Part shown: piece by piece, positions 1 through 8,475 of the stretch | Position numbering within the stretch: position 1 is the stretch's first letter | Layout of the letters: each line of letters begins with the position of its first letter | Assembly (NCBI RefSeq): GCF_000422485.1 | Contig: NZ_AULW01000016.1 | Location: 186,001 to 250,000, forward strand | Source of the DNA: Paenibacillus pasadenensis DSM 19293 | GTDB lineage: Bacteria; Bacillota; Bacilli; Paenibacillales; Paenibacillaceae | DNA: 64,000 bases | Direction of reading: 5' to 3' | Position numbers and translations under genes: made by a program | The notes under the pieces: model-generated | Databases searched by the model: none | Seen by the model: the letters and a program-made list of their open reading frames with translations, nothing else | What the model was told of the DNA's origin: nothing

Positions 1-25
1 ACTACTTAACCCGGGGTCAGCCACG

Positions 26-556
26 TTGGAAAAAGTCGCTCCTGAAGTATACTCTCGTTTATTAGCAGATGGAAAGGCACATGGCCAAGTTATTCCTGAT
101 CCAACCATGATTCAATTGGCCACGTTATTGGAACGAATTTTTGGACAATCCCTAGAGGGGCAGTTTCAGATATATAATTTGTTCTGGCTGCAAAATACAG
201 ACGATCAAGATGCAATAGAGCAATACGTGGAACTTGTTGCAAGAGAGGAATTTCAATTCGATGAGTCATTGATTGAATTGGTCGAGCTGAAACAACATCC
301 ATGGGTTCTCCTAGGTTGGGGAGTGAAAAAGCACAAAAGACATTGGCATCCTTTTGTCCAAATTAAAGACAAATGGGTCTCATTAATTCAGACCTCGGGC
401 GTCCCTTGCTTTGGAAAGGAGCACCCCAAACAAAAGTCAGGATATTACTACTATCATCCGTGCCCTCAGATTCCAACCCACCGGCCACAGATTATAAATG
501 ATTTGGAAGAGATATATTATCGCGATGTATGGCATTTATTTAAAAATCAACAATAG
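26..556 (+). CDS. Unknown protein at head of McrBC operon (may start before window)
   Basis: I do not recognise this 176-residue protein. It is soluble-looking, with acidic helical stretches in the first half and an aromatic, His/Tyr-rich C-terminal half (a run of four tyrosines, several WHP/HP motifs). No signal peptide or membrane segment is visible. The TTG start at 26 is only the first possible start: the frame is open to the window edge, so the gene may be truncated on the left. Its stop codon TAG (554-556) lies 14 bases before the McrB ATG and just upstream of or overlapping that gene's ribosome-binding site, so the two are probably co-translated. Its position suggests an accessory subunit of the restriction operon, which is inference only. 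Confidence 0.6.
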   Translation: MEKVAPEVYSRLLADGKAHGQVIPDPTMIQLATLLERIFGQSLEGQFQIYNLFWLQNTDDQDAIEQYVELVAREEFQFDESLIELVELKQHPWVLLGWGVKKHKRHWHPFVQIKDKWVSLIQTSGVPCFGKEHPKQKSGYYYYHPCPQIPTHRPQIINDLEEIYYRDVWHLFKNQQ

Positions 557-570
557 TGAGGATGAAATTC

Positions 571-2364
571 ATGGCACAATTTAAAGAATGGGATACCACC
601 GCCGTTTATCGGTATGCAGATCAATGGAAAGGGAAGAGTCTCATTGATGGCACATCATTGCTTTGGCCGTCTGAGCAAATTTGGACCACAGCGAATTTGA
701 ATGCATTTAAAGCTTGCTTTATAGAGAATGTAGATGAATCATCAGAGATCTTTGAGAACAAACTGCAAGGGCAACTGAAGGGTCAGAAGCAAGAGGTTGT
801 TCAGCTTGCATGCGAACTCGTCTATCTCTACTTGCTGTTTCCCTCCACGATTACATTTCGAAGAAAAAAAGAACTTCTGAATACGATTGCATCATTTGCC
901 GGACTTACATTGGACGATCAGAATGAGGCGCTGACAGCATTGGAGCCTGGCATAGGCGGACCGGGTATCGCCTACAATACAAGACGTTATTATGAAATAC
1001 GTTATATAGCTATGTTCGCAGATGCGGTTCTGCAGAAACCTGAAAATGACCGGATTATGTTTTTATCCGACCATATCAAGGTACGAAATATGCTCGATAC
1101 TATAAAGGAGGACACGAACCCGCTATCCCGACATATTATTTTGCACCTCCTATACCCTGATCAATATGAAAGAATGGCGAGTCAGGGTCATAAGCAACAG
1201 ATTGTTGAGGCCTTCCTGGAAATTCTGGATGAAGACTCCGTGCCTGAAGATATTGATGATCGCATCCTGGCTATTAGAACAAAGCTCGAAGACATTCTTG
1301 GAGAAAAGGATCTTGATTTCTATCGAAGTCCACTCGTTGAATGTTGGGATTATAGTGACCATGATTCGGAGGTTCTACCCATTCAAGGGCTGCAAATCAA
1401 GAAGCAGATTGTTTTGTATGGACCTCCGGGAACCGGGAAAACTCATGAAGCAAAGCAATTAGCCGGACAGTTTATTCGCCAAGAGACTTTACGCCTGTGG
1501 GGAGCGGGGGAATTCTTTAAAAAGCAAGAGGATGTGAACAAGCTAGTAGAGCGGAGGATTCGCCGTGTACAATTCCATCCGGGCTATGGATACGAAGATT
1601 TTATACGGGGGATGCAGCTTGAACAGAATCGGACCGTTTATAAAAAAGGCGTGTTACTACAGGTCTTAGAGGAAATTGAAGCAGCGGAAGCCGGAATCGG
1701 TAAAGGCTTGCCTTATGTCCTCATTCTCGATGAAATGAACCGTGCGGATCTCAGCAAGGTGTTGGGAGAGTGCTTTTCCTTAATGGAGGATCGTGAAAGT
1801 GCTGTGCTGCTTGCCGGTCAAGATGGCCAACCATATGCGCTAACTGTACCTGAGAATCTATATATTATTGGAACTATGAATTTGATTGACCAATCGCTGG
1901 AACAAGTCGATTTTGCGCTTCGCCGTAGATTTCTCTGGTTTTTCCGAGGATTCGATCGTAATGATCTAGTCACTCTACTGAAGGGAAAATGGGAACGTTG
2001 GCCACAGAAGTATGGAAAACCTCGTAAATGGAACCGTGTGGAGGATGAATTTGAACTTCTAGCGGACCGTTGCGTCCAGTTGAATCATTTAATAGCTGGG
2101 CATGAACATATGGGACCGCTTTATGTCATTGGTCATACCTATTTCAGTGACGTGGTTTCATTTGCCCAGAAGTATATTTATTCACAACCGGGCGTTCAGC
2201 AAGTACTATGGAACCGGAATAAGCAAGCTCGTGGGCCTGTAACTGCTTTGTGGAATTATTCGTTGGCTCCGTTATTGGAGCAGTATTTATCCGGGGCCGA
2301 TTTATACAATGGAAAGCAATTTATGGAACAAGCGAAAAGCACTTTCCTGTGGGGGAAGGTATGA
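571..2364 (+). CDS. mcrB: McrB-like AAA+ GTPase/ATPase of a type IV restriction system
   Basis: The 597-residue protein is the motor subunit of a McrBC-type modification-dependent restriction complex. Residues 1 to about 270 form a family-specific N-terminal part with no recognisable modified-base reader. The AAA+ module follows: Walker A GPPGTGKT at about 284-291, Walker B with the McrB-typical LDEMNRADLSK around residue 387, and a sensor region GTMNLIDQS near 434 followed by RRRF. The DEMNRAD motif is characteristic of McrB rather than other AAA+ proteins. GTG 556 and ATG 562 are in frame, but GTGAGG at 556-561 is a good ribosome-binding site nine bases before ATG 571, so I chose 571. It overlaps the McrC gene by ATGA. 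Nucleotide specificity (GTP in E. coli McrB) cannot be read from the sequence. Confidence 0.88.
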   Translation: MAQFKEWDTTAVYRYADQWKGKSLIDGTSLLWPSEQIWTTANLNAFKACFIENVDESSEIFENKLQGQLKGQKQEVVQLACELVYLYLLFPSTITFRRKKELLNTIASFAGLTLDDQNEALTALEPGIGGPGIAYNTRRYYEIRYIAMFADAVLQKPENDRIMFLSDHIKVRNMLDTIKEDTNPLSRHIILHLLYPDQYERMASQGHKQQIVEAFLEILDEDSVPEDIDDRILAIRTKLEDILGEKDLDFYRSPLVECWDYSDHDSEVLPIQGLQIKKQIVLYGPPGTGKTHEAKQLAGQFIRQETLRLWGAGEFFKKQEDVNKLVERRIRRVQFHPGYGYEDFIRGMQLEQNRTVYKKGVLLQVLEEIEAAEAGIGKGLPYVLILDEMNRADLSKVLGECFSLMEDRESAVLLAGQDGQPYALTVPENLYIIGTMNLIDQSLEQVDFALRRRFLWFFRGFDRNDLVTLLKGKWERWPQKYGKPRKWNRVEDEFELLADRCVQLNHLIAGHEHMGPLYVIGHTYFSDVVSFAQKYIYSQPGVQQVLWNRNKQARGPVTALWNYSLAPLLEQYLSGADLYNGKQFMEQAKSTFLWGKV

Positions 2365-3701
2365 AGTCCGCACAAGGAAGAACAGAAATCATTGCAAATG
2401 ACTTATCTGAGATCGGATTAATAAATGATGATGAGAAGATATGGTTGCAGAATTTGTGCCTTTATCTCGATAAAGAACTGTTCACAATTCGTCTCACTGA
2501 CAAATCGGATGATGAGCCGGTAATTGAATTTCGCCACGGACGCTGGTATGCCGGAAGGTATGTTGGAGAGATCCAATATATGGGGAGAACCCTGCGTATA
2601 ACACCACGTTATGAAAGCTCTTTTCACCGCTGGATTAGCACTATATGGGGAGTGCGAATGATTCAGAGTAAGGGCTCCTATCGTAATGCGAATATGTGGC
2701 TGTGGGAGCTAATAGCCCGAATTTGGGGTGAGCAGCTTATCCGTGGAGCCAAGCATGGGTTACCGTATACTCGAATGGAAGAAACACTGAAGGCTCCATC
2801 TCTACGCGGTCGTATGAAAGTTATGGAAACGGCTCTAGAGATAGGCAAGGGAACGAATCGACTTGCAAGTCTATCCAGGTCCAAGGTTGTTCATCCTGAC
2901 ATTGCGTACATACTCAGCAACGGTTATCGAAGAATTAAAAAGGAACTGGGGCATCGAAATGCACATAACTGGTTGTCCGACAGAGGAAGGGAAATCATTG
3001 GCCTTTTACTCCAATCCGAAGGATGTAGAAACTATAAGACCATTTATAAAATTCCCAAAATTAAATATACCCCCATCCTGGAATCCTATCGCCCAGTTGT
3101 TGATTTGACTTTGAGGATTTTGCAACAAAAATCATTCGGGGTCTCTTCGAACGGTGCCCAAGAAGTAACAGGAACCCTTCTGGATATGGCCGAAATTTGG
3201 GAGCTTTATGTTTATCATCTTCTAAGAAATGCTCTAGCAGGGGTAGAAGTGATTCATACTGGACGAGTTAGAGAAGCCGTTGGCCACTTATTTGTAAACG
3301 GAAACGGCAAGAAGCTAGCTGCTCTAAAGCCGGATTTTATTATACGGAGGCCATCTTCGAAACAAGTGCTAGCGGTAGTCGATGCAAAATATAAGCACAC
3401 TTTTGTAAGTTTATCAAAACCAACGGGTTTGGAACGGAATGATTTGTACCAGATTCATGCGTACATGGATGCTTTCTCCGATCAGGGGTATTCGGCTCCG
3501 GGTTTTCTGGTTTATCCGGATGAAAAAGATGCTGAAATTCGGCGATATCAACAAGGGAATCCGTGGTTCTCATCTCAACTGAAAAGCAATCTTTATTTTT
3601 ATGGGGTTAATGGTGAATTAGGCGAAGAGGATTCGGATAACGGGCTGACCCCATCAGAAGAGCAATTCTGCATGGGAGTTCGAGAATTGCTGGGGAATTA
3701 G
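2361..3701 (+). CDS. mcrC: McrC-like PD-(D/E)XK nuclease subunit
   Basis: The 446-residue McrC-family protein supplies the nuclease to the McrB ring. The C-terminal half has the PD-(D/E)XK signature: PDFII around residue 325 and VVDAKYK with D341 and K343. The N-terminal half (HGRWYAGRYVGEIQY, LRITPRYES) resembles the McrB-contacting beta domain of McrC/5-methylcytosine restriction proteins. A longer frame opens at 2250, but ATG 2361 has a strong GGGGGAAGG site just upstream and forms the ATGA overlap with McrB. The gene is intact. With the flanking genes it forms an operon whose likely role is cleavage of modified foreign DNA. Confidence 0.85.
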   Translation: MKSAQGRTEIIANDLSEIGLINDDEKIWLQNLCLYLDKELFTIRLTDKSDDEPVIEFRHGRWYAGRYVGEIQYMGRTLRITPRYESSFHRWISTIWGVRMIQSKGSYRNANMWLWELIARIWGEQLIRGAKHGLPYTRMEETLKAPSLRGRMKVMETALEIGKGTNRLASLSRSKVVHPDIAYILSNGYRRIKKELGHRNAHNWLSDRGREIIGLLLQSEGCRNYKTIYKIPKIKYTPILESYRPVVDLTLRILQQKSFGVSSNGAQEVTGTLLDMAEIWELYVYHLLRNALAGVEVIHTGRVREAVGHLFVNGNGKKLAALKPDFIIRRPSSKQVLAVVDAKYKHTFVSLSKPTGLERNDLYQIHAYMDAFSDQGYSAPGFLVYPDEKDAEIRRYQQGNPWFSSQLKSNLYFYGVNGELGEEDSDNGLTPSEEQFCMGVRELLGN

Positions 3702-3722
3702 TAGTGAAGAGGAGGGCGAAAA

Positions 3723-3906
3723 ATGAAAGGCACAATTTTGATACCCTGTACATCCTGGTTACGATAAAGCGTGTTTGTTTGGACTGATCCAGTACCTTAT
3801 AGCCACTGATATCAGAAAGTTCATAACCATACGAGACTTTGTAACAGAGGACGTAAAGACATATTATTCCGATCCAGAAGGAATTATTATTTTTTTTGTC
3901 GAATAG
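3723..3906 (+). pseudogene. Frameshifted small gene downstream of McrC
   Basis: A strong ribosome-binding site (GAGGAGGG) precedes ATG 3723, which reads MKGTILIPCTSWLR and then stops. One frame over, starting within the same codons, the sequence reads HPGYDKACLFGLIQYL and continues open to TAG 3904-3906. Removing one base near 3750 joins the frames into a plausible protein of about 60 residues. I do not recognise the family. It is either a small third or fourth gene of the McrBC operon inactivated by a single-base insertion, or a sequencing error. Confidence 0.45.
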
Positions 3907-3953
3907 ACTAATGGTTTATTATATCATTAGAATCGACTGTATTAGATGGGATG

Positions 3954-3979
3954 ACGGTTACCCAAGGGTAACCGTTTTG
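3954..3979 (+). terminator. Rho-independent terminator after McrBC operon
   Basis: ACGGTTACCC (3954-3963) pairs perfectly with GGGTAACCGT (3966-3975), followed by TTTTG. The hairpin separates the McrBC operon from the Mokosh-like operon. Confidence 0.8.
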
Positions 3980-4018
3980 TCTTAAATACAAAAAATGAAA
4001 GTAAACTGGAGGATTTAC

Positions 4019-7000
4019 ATGGTAAACAATGGTTGGCTTGACCAATGCAATGTAACTGCTTTACTTGAGCTCAACCCACGCTTTACTTTTAGCGAGGTAT
4101 TGCACAATCCTTCTGGCAAATCAGCTTTAGTGTATCAATACCGACTGGATGCTTCATTGAATGAAGATGTAGCTTGGAATGATTTCTATATCCAGATGGA
4201 TATGCTGAAGCGCCTTGAACAAGTAGGTGCTCTTTCACTTCTCTCTTACGGGCAGCATAGGATTGATGAGGGAGTCTCCTCTTATTTTGTAGCAGTGGAG
4301 AAGCCATCACAATTTCGACGATGGGATCAGGCCTATCCTGACATCTTGAGATTAGATTTATCCAAGAGGATTCGCATCTGGATGGATCTCGTTGAGCATA
4401 TAGCACAAATCCACGGCATTTTATCTTATCATGGGCGGCTCTGTCCTGAGGATGTATGGATCGAGTTGGCGGAAAAAGGCGGAACGGCCAATTATATTTT
4501 CCCTGGTATACAGCAATGGCGAATGAAGCAATTTTTCTCGTTGGAAGAAGATTGGAGCTGCTGCGCTGACTACACCACGAGGACTTCTATGAAAAAATCG
4601 TATCGAAGTGCGTCAGACGATCGTTATGCGTCAGGCTGTTTTCTCTTTACACTGGTGTTTCCGGGAAAGTCGATACCTGATTCGGACCAGGCACTGCATG
4701 CTTATGAATCGGAGTGCGATTCCGGGTTGTTCACCATCTTATCGGCTTTGTGGGATTCCGTAAAGGAAACACCACTTTCCGTCATTCTCGAGATGGCCAA
4801 CCGCTATTTATCCCAGAAGATGGACGAGGTCGTCTGGACAGTAGGCTGGCACGCGGATGAATCGGCCGGTCTGTTGCAGCGCTCTGATCTGTCTCGCGAG
4901 GAGTGGGAGCAGCGGTTTGGGACCGATGCAGCGCCTGAATCTTACTTGTACAGTCGATTCGATTCACAGAACCGAAGGATGCTTCTTTATGTTATTGGAT
5001 CGACTTATGAGTGGATCTTTCAAGTGAATGCGGGCAAACAAGGCGGGCCGGATTTGATCATTCAAGACTGCGGTGAAAAATCACCTTTCGAGAGAGAGAG
5101 GGCTAAGGAACGCGCTAAGAGGTTTCGCGGTGGATGGACCTTTGATAGACGATCCGATTCAAAAACATCAGGAATTTCTCTGCTGGAGTATATTAAGAGC
5201 GAGTCGATTATGTCGAATTCGAAACGGGCTCAGAACCGGCAGACAAGAGAAGTGTTTGACCAATGGGAGGATGTTTTACGCCTGCAGCTAGAGCGGCTGA
5301 ATGCGGATGATAAGCGGTACGCATACCGTGAATGGAGGCTGATTGAAGATGGTTCAGTGCTGGAGGTTCAGCTTCTGGTCGAACGGCAACTATCTTTCGC
5401 GGCAGGAACGGAAATGATGTTCGTCACCGACAAAGCTCAGCACCCGGCAGGCCGTTACATCCGACAGGAAGGCAATAAGGTTTATTTGGAAACCGTAAGA
5501 GATTACGGCTCTGAAGAGCTTCCCGAGCTTGGCGACTTATGCGAAAACACGCAGCGGGAAAAAATTCAGCTGAATCGGCAGCGTCAAGTGCTGCAGCAAT
5601 TCAGGATGGGGCGCAAAATCAACCGATTGCTTCTAGAGCATTTAGTAGAGCCCGCACATGCGAATACATATCCGGCTTCTACTATAAGCACGTATCAAAA
5701 TGTAAACCAAGATCAGAAACTCGCGCTTCAGGCCGCTCTGGGTGCCGAATCGATCTTTTTACTGCAAGGACCGCCCGGCACGGGCAAAACGACATGGATT
5801 ACGGAACTCATGTTGCAAATTTATCGCCGTGAGCCGAAGGCCCGCATTTTGCTGGCATCGCAGTCCAATGTGGCCATCGATCATGCCTTCTCTAAATTTA
5901 TGAAGATTGTCGAACAGCATGCGCATGAATTCCGCCAAGCGCCTATTGCTGTGCGGATTGGGAATGAAAAGATCGGAGAGAGTGTACAACAGTGGACGAT
6001 CGATCCGGCTCTTCAGCGTTGGGTCGAGCATCTGGAGGATAATGTGGACGGTAAAATATGGTCCATTATGGATCGAATCCAGGATCCGGCCCGCTATAAC
6101 CGTGTATTGGACATTTATAACGATTGGAAGACGATGTTCGGCAAAGAGGATGAGATGAAGCCGTTGTTTCTGGCTCAATCTCCGACCTTGATCGGTGCTA
6201 CTTGTATGGGAAGCTATCCTTTGTACCAATGGGATTTGTCGTTCGATTGGGTCATTATCGATGAAGCAGGGAGAGCAACGCCGCCGGAATCGCTTCTCCC
6301 AAGTATCAACGGCAAGAAGGTCGTCTTTGTAGGCGACCACAAGCAGCTTCCGCCGGTTATTGACCGGTTCTTGGATGAAGCCGGAGAGGATAAGTTGAAA
6401 ATTAACTCGCTGAAAGTCAGCTTGTTCGAAGATTTGTTCAAGCGAATCCATACGGACAGTCGAGCTACCCTTCAGACGCAATACCGGATGCATCCCGCGA
6501 TTGCACGAATGGTATCCGCGCTATTCTACTCGGATACGCCATTGATGCCGGGTTGTACCGAAGAAGAAAGGGCGTCGGGAATTCACGACTGGAAGCCGAT
6601 AACCTGGATTCGTACGGATGATCATCAGCAGGCTGCGGAAAAGCAGCTGGGCACATCCTATTTCAATCTAGCTGAGGTCAATGCTGTTCAAAACGCATTG
6701 CTGAATTTAGATAAGTGTCTGGGAGATACGGGAACGCGAAAATCAGTGGCCGTTATTACGGGATATATGCCGCAGCGAAATAAACTGCGCGAAGCGATTG
6801 ATGTATTAAAGCTGGAGCATCTAGAGGTAGAGGTTGACACTGTGGATGCATTCCAAGGACGAGAAGCTGACCTCGTACTATACAGTATGGTGAGGAATAA
6901 CAGTGAACGCAATCTTGGCTTTCTAAGGGATGAGCGAAGAATGAACGTTGCCCTCTCCCGCGCGAGGGAGCTGCTCGTTATGATCGGAAGTACGGAGATG

Positions 7001-7102
7001 GCAAGAGGATTAACCCCTCAGCACATCGTCCGAGGGATTTACGACTACATAGCAACCGATCGCGATGCAGCGATTCGTTCCTGGAAGGAGTTGCAGCCAT
7101 GA
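4019..7102 (+). CDS. mkoA: Mokosh MkoA-like protein: degenerate kinase domain + UPF1-like SF1 helicase
   Basis: This 1027-residue fusion has two parts. Residues 1 to about 270 have the layout of a Ser/Thr protein kinase: a small lobe, a catalytic-loop equivalent reading HGRLCPED (about 138-145), and DRYASGCFLFTLVFPG (about 201-216) at the usual DxxSxG helix. The canonical HRD aspartate and the following lysine are missing, so it is probably a pseudokinase. The C-terminal half is an SF1B DNA2/NAM7/UPF1 helicase: Walker A GPPGTGKT (584-591), DEAGRA (748-753), QYRMHP (821-826), FQGREADLV (945-953), then NVALSRAR. Kinase-like plus UPF1-like helicase next to a PLD nuclease matches Mokosh type I as described in the anti-phage literature. 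ATG 4019 has GGAGG six bases upstream; in-frame ATG 3995 lacks one. It overlaps the next gene by ATGA. Confidence 0.82.
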   Translation: MVNNGWLDQCNVTALLELNPRFTFSEVLHNPSGKSALVYQYRLDASLNEDVAWNDFYIQMDMLKRLEQVGALSLLSYGQHRIDEGVSSYFVAVEKPSQFRRWDQAYPDILRLDLSKRIRIWMDLVEHIAQIHGILSYHGRLCPEDVWIELAEKGGTANYIFPGIQQWRMKQFFSLEEDWSCCADYTTRTSMKKSYRSASDDRYASGCFLFTLVFPGKSIPDSDQALHAYESECDSGLFTILSALWDSVKETPLSVILEMANRYLSQKMDEVVWTVGWHADESAGLLQRSDLSREEWEQRFGTDAAPESYLYSRFDSQNRRMLLYVIGSTYEWIFQVNAGKQGGPDLIIQDCGEKSPFERERAKERAKRFRGGWTFDRRSDSKTSGISLLEYIKSESIMSNSKRAQNRQTREVFDQWEDVLRLQLERLNADDKRYAYREWRLIEDGSVLEVQLLVERQLSFAAGTEMMFVTDKAQHPAGRYIRQEGNKVYLETVRDYGSEELPELGDLCENTQREKIQLNRQRQVLQQFRMGRKINRLLLEHLVEPAHANTYPASTISTYQNVNQDQKLALQAALGAESIFLLQGPPGTGKTTWITELMLQIYRREPKARILLASQSNVAIDHAFSKFMKIVEQHAHEFRQAPIAVRIGNEKIGESVQQWTIDPALQRWVEHLEDNVDGKIWSIMDRIQDPARYNRVLDIYNDWKTMFGKEDEMKPLFLAQSPTLIGATCMGSYPLYQWDLSFDWVIIDEAGRATPPESLLPSINGKKVVFVGDHKQLPPVIDRFLDEAGEDKLKINSLKVSLFEDLFKRIHTDSRATLQTQYRMHPAIARMVSALFYSDTPLMPGCTEEERASGIHDWKPITWIRTDDHQQAAEKQLGTSYFNLAEVNAVQNALLNLDKCLGDTGTRKSVAVITGYMPQRNKLREAIDVLKLEHLEVEVDTVDAFQGREADLVLYSMVRNNSERNLGFLRDERRMNVALSRARELLVMIGSTEMARGLTPQHIVRGIYDYIATDRDAAIRSWKELQP

Positions 7103-8475
7103 AATTGCTGGATCTCGCGCAGCAGCAAGAGTTTGCGATCCCCGGGGCGCGTTTGGTTGCCTTCTATGAGAAAGATTTTCCCGTTTACCGGATGGAGCTG
7201 GCTATACGCGTGCGGGGCAAGAGAGGTATGAGCCTGCTAGCGCAATTTGTGCTGCGGTTGATTAAAGAGGAGTTTCATGAGGAGACTGATCTGGCAGACT
7301 TTTTCGGTGTGCCGCTGGGGGAACTGCGCAAATGCCTGGGCGAATTATCCGCACTTTCTTATATCATCGAAGTTCCAACCTTGACCGGCCGCATTTACAA
7401 AATAAACCCGAAAGGTCTGGAAGCGCTGGAGCTGGACCGAATCGTTACGACCAGGGAAGAGATTTTTACAGTAAAACTGGATGCGATTTCAGGCAAATGG
7501 CATCATCTACACTCCATCGGATCTTATGCGCTGCGAGCGGATTCAGGAAATACTCTAAGACCATATGTGCCTGCTCCGACTTTGTATGAGGTATCGCAGC
7601 ATTTCTCAGAACTTAAGGAACTGTATAAAGACTATAAAAATCGTTACCAGCAAAACGAGAAGACCGAGCTCGATGATATCGTCGGCATTCCAGGCAATGT
7701 GTATACCGAATATCAAAGGTTGCGACTGTTGGTGTATCGAACGGAGGAAGGGAAATTTATTTTCCAAGTGTTTGACCGGCATCATTATGCCCCAGAATAT
7801 TCCGGGCCCTTGGCCCAGATGGCTGAAAGCGGTGTAGAGATCTGGGAGATGACGGAGCTTCCAGCTTCTATTCGCGATGAATTGCCACTGCCGCATCAGT
7901 CTGGGACAACCGGACCATATGAGGAGGAAAAGGCGCTGAAGGAGCTGTGGACAGCTTTCGATGTACCGAAGCTGGAAGATCGACCTGAAGTTAACGGGGC
8001 TGTATACCCTCTTACTACGACTGAGCATTTTGCTAAGATGCAGGAAGCACTGGAGAATGCGGAGCATACCGTGTACATCGTCAGTCCATGGGTTTCCAAC
8101 GAGGTAATCGATGAATTATTCCCAGTGATGAAATCGTTTCTGAGAAGGGGCGGCCATCTCTGGATCGGATATGGCTACCCGCATGATGAGGAATATAAGG
8201 GCAAGCGAACGGAGAAAGCTGTTAAGCAGCTCAAAGAAAAACTGGCCTCCAATCGATTCCATGCGGTCCGGCTGGGAGATACCCACGAGAAAATACTAAT
8301 TTGTGACGATAAATTCGCCATCGTCGGCAGCTATAACTGGCTCTCCTTCAGAGGGGACCGTAAGCGCGGGTTTGTCGCCGAGACCAGCCTCTATGTTGGT
8401 ATTCGGGATGTGGTGCTACAGCTAGTCGAGCGAGTGCGCAGAAGGTTTGATAAGAAAGAAGGCGGGAGTCAGTGA
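7099..8475 (+). CDS. mkoB: Mokosh MkoB-like PLD-family nuclease
   Basis: The 458-residue protein has a phospholipase-D-type domain in its C-terminal third, with one HxKxxxxD motif (H396, K398, D403 in THEKILICDD) followed by FAIVGSYNW, as in PLD nucleases. One motif per chain implies a dimer. Residues 1 to about 120 look like a winged-helix segment: a DLADFFGVPLGELRKCLGEL helix pair, then a strand-rich wing. The start ATG 7099 overlaps the helicase stop codon (ATGA). PLD next to a kinase-helicase fusion is the Mokosh type I arrangement; its nuclease is proposed to degrade phage nucleic acid, but the substrate cannot be told here. Confidence 0.8.
   Translation: MKLLDLAQQQEFAIPGARLVAFYEKDFPVYRMELAIRVRGKRGMSLLAQFVLRLIKEEFHEETDLADFFGVPLGELRKCLGELSALSYIIEVPTLTGRIYKINPKGLEALELDRIVTTREEIFTVKLDAISGKWHHLHSIGSYALRADSGNTLRPYVPAPTLYEVSQHFSELKELYKDYKNRYQQNEKTELDDIVGIPGNVYTEYQRLRLLVYRTEEGKFIFQVFDRHHYAPEYSGPLAQMAESGVEIWEMTELPASIRDELPLPHQSGTTGPYEEEKALKELWTAFDVPKLEDRPEVNGAVYPLTTTEHFAKMQEALENAEHTVYIVSPWVSNEVIDELFPVMKSFLRRGGHLWIGYGYPHDEEYKGKRTEKAVKQLKEKLASNRFHAVRLGDTHEKILICDDKFAIVGSYNWLSFRGDRKRGFVAETSLYVGIRDVVLQLVERVRRRFDKKEGGSQ

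Noticed and set aside
5759-6493. 244-codon minus-strand frame
   Set aside because: Lies entirely inside the helicase motifs of the MkoA-like gene.
4019-7102. Active Ser/Thr kinase
   Set aside because: The catalytic loop lacks the HRD Asp and the Lys, so activity is not supported.
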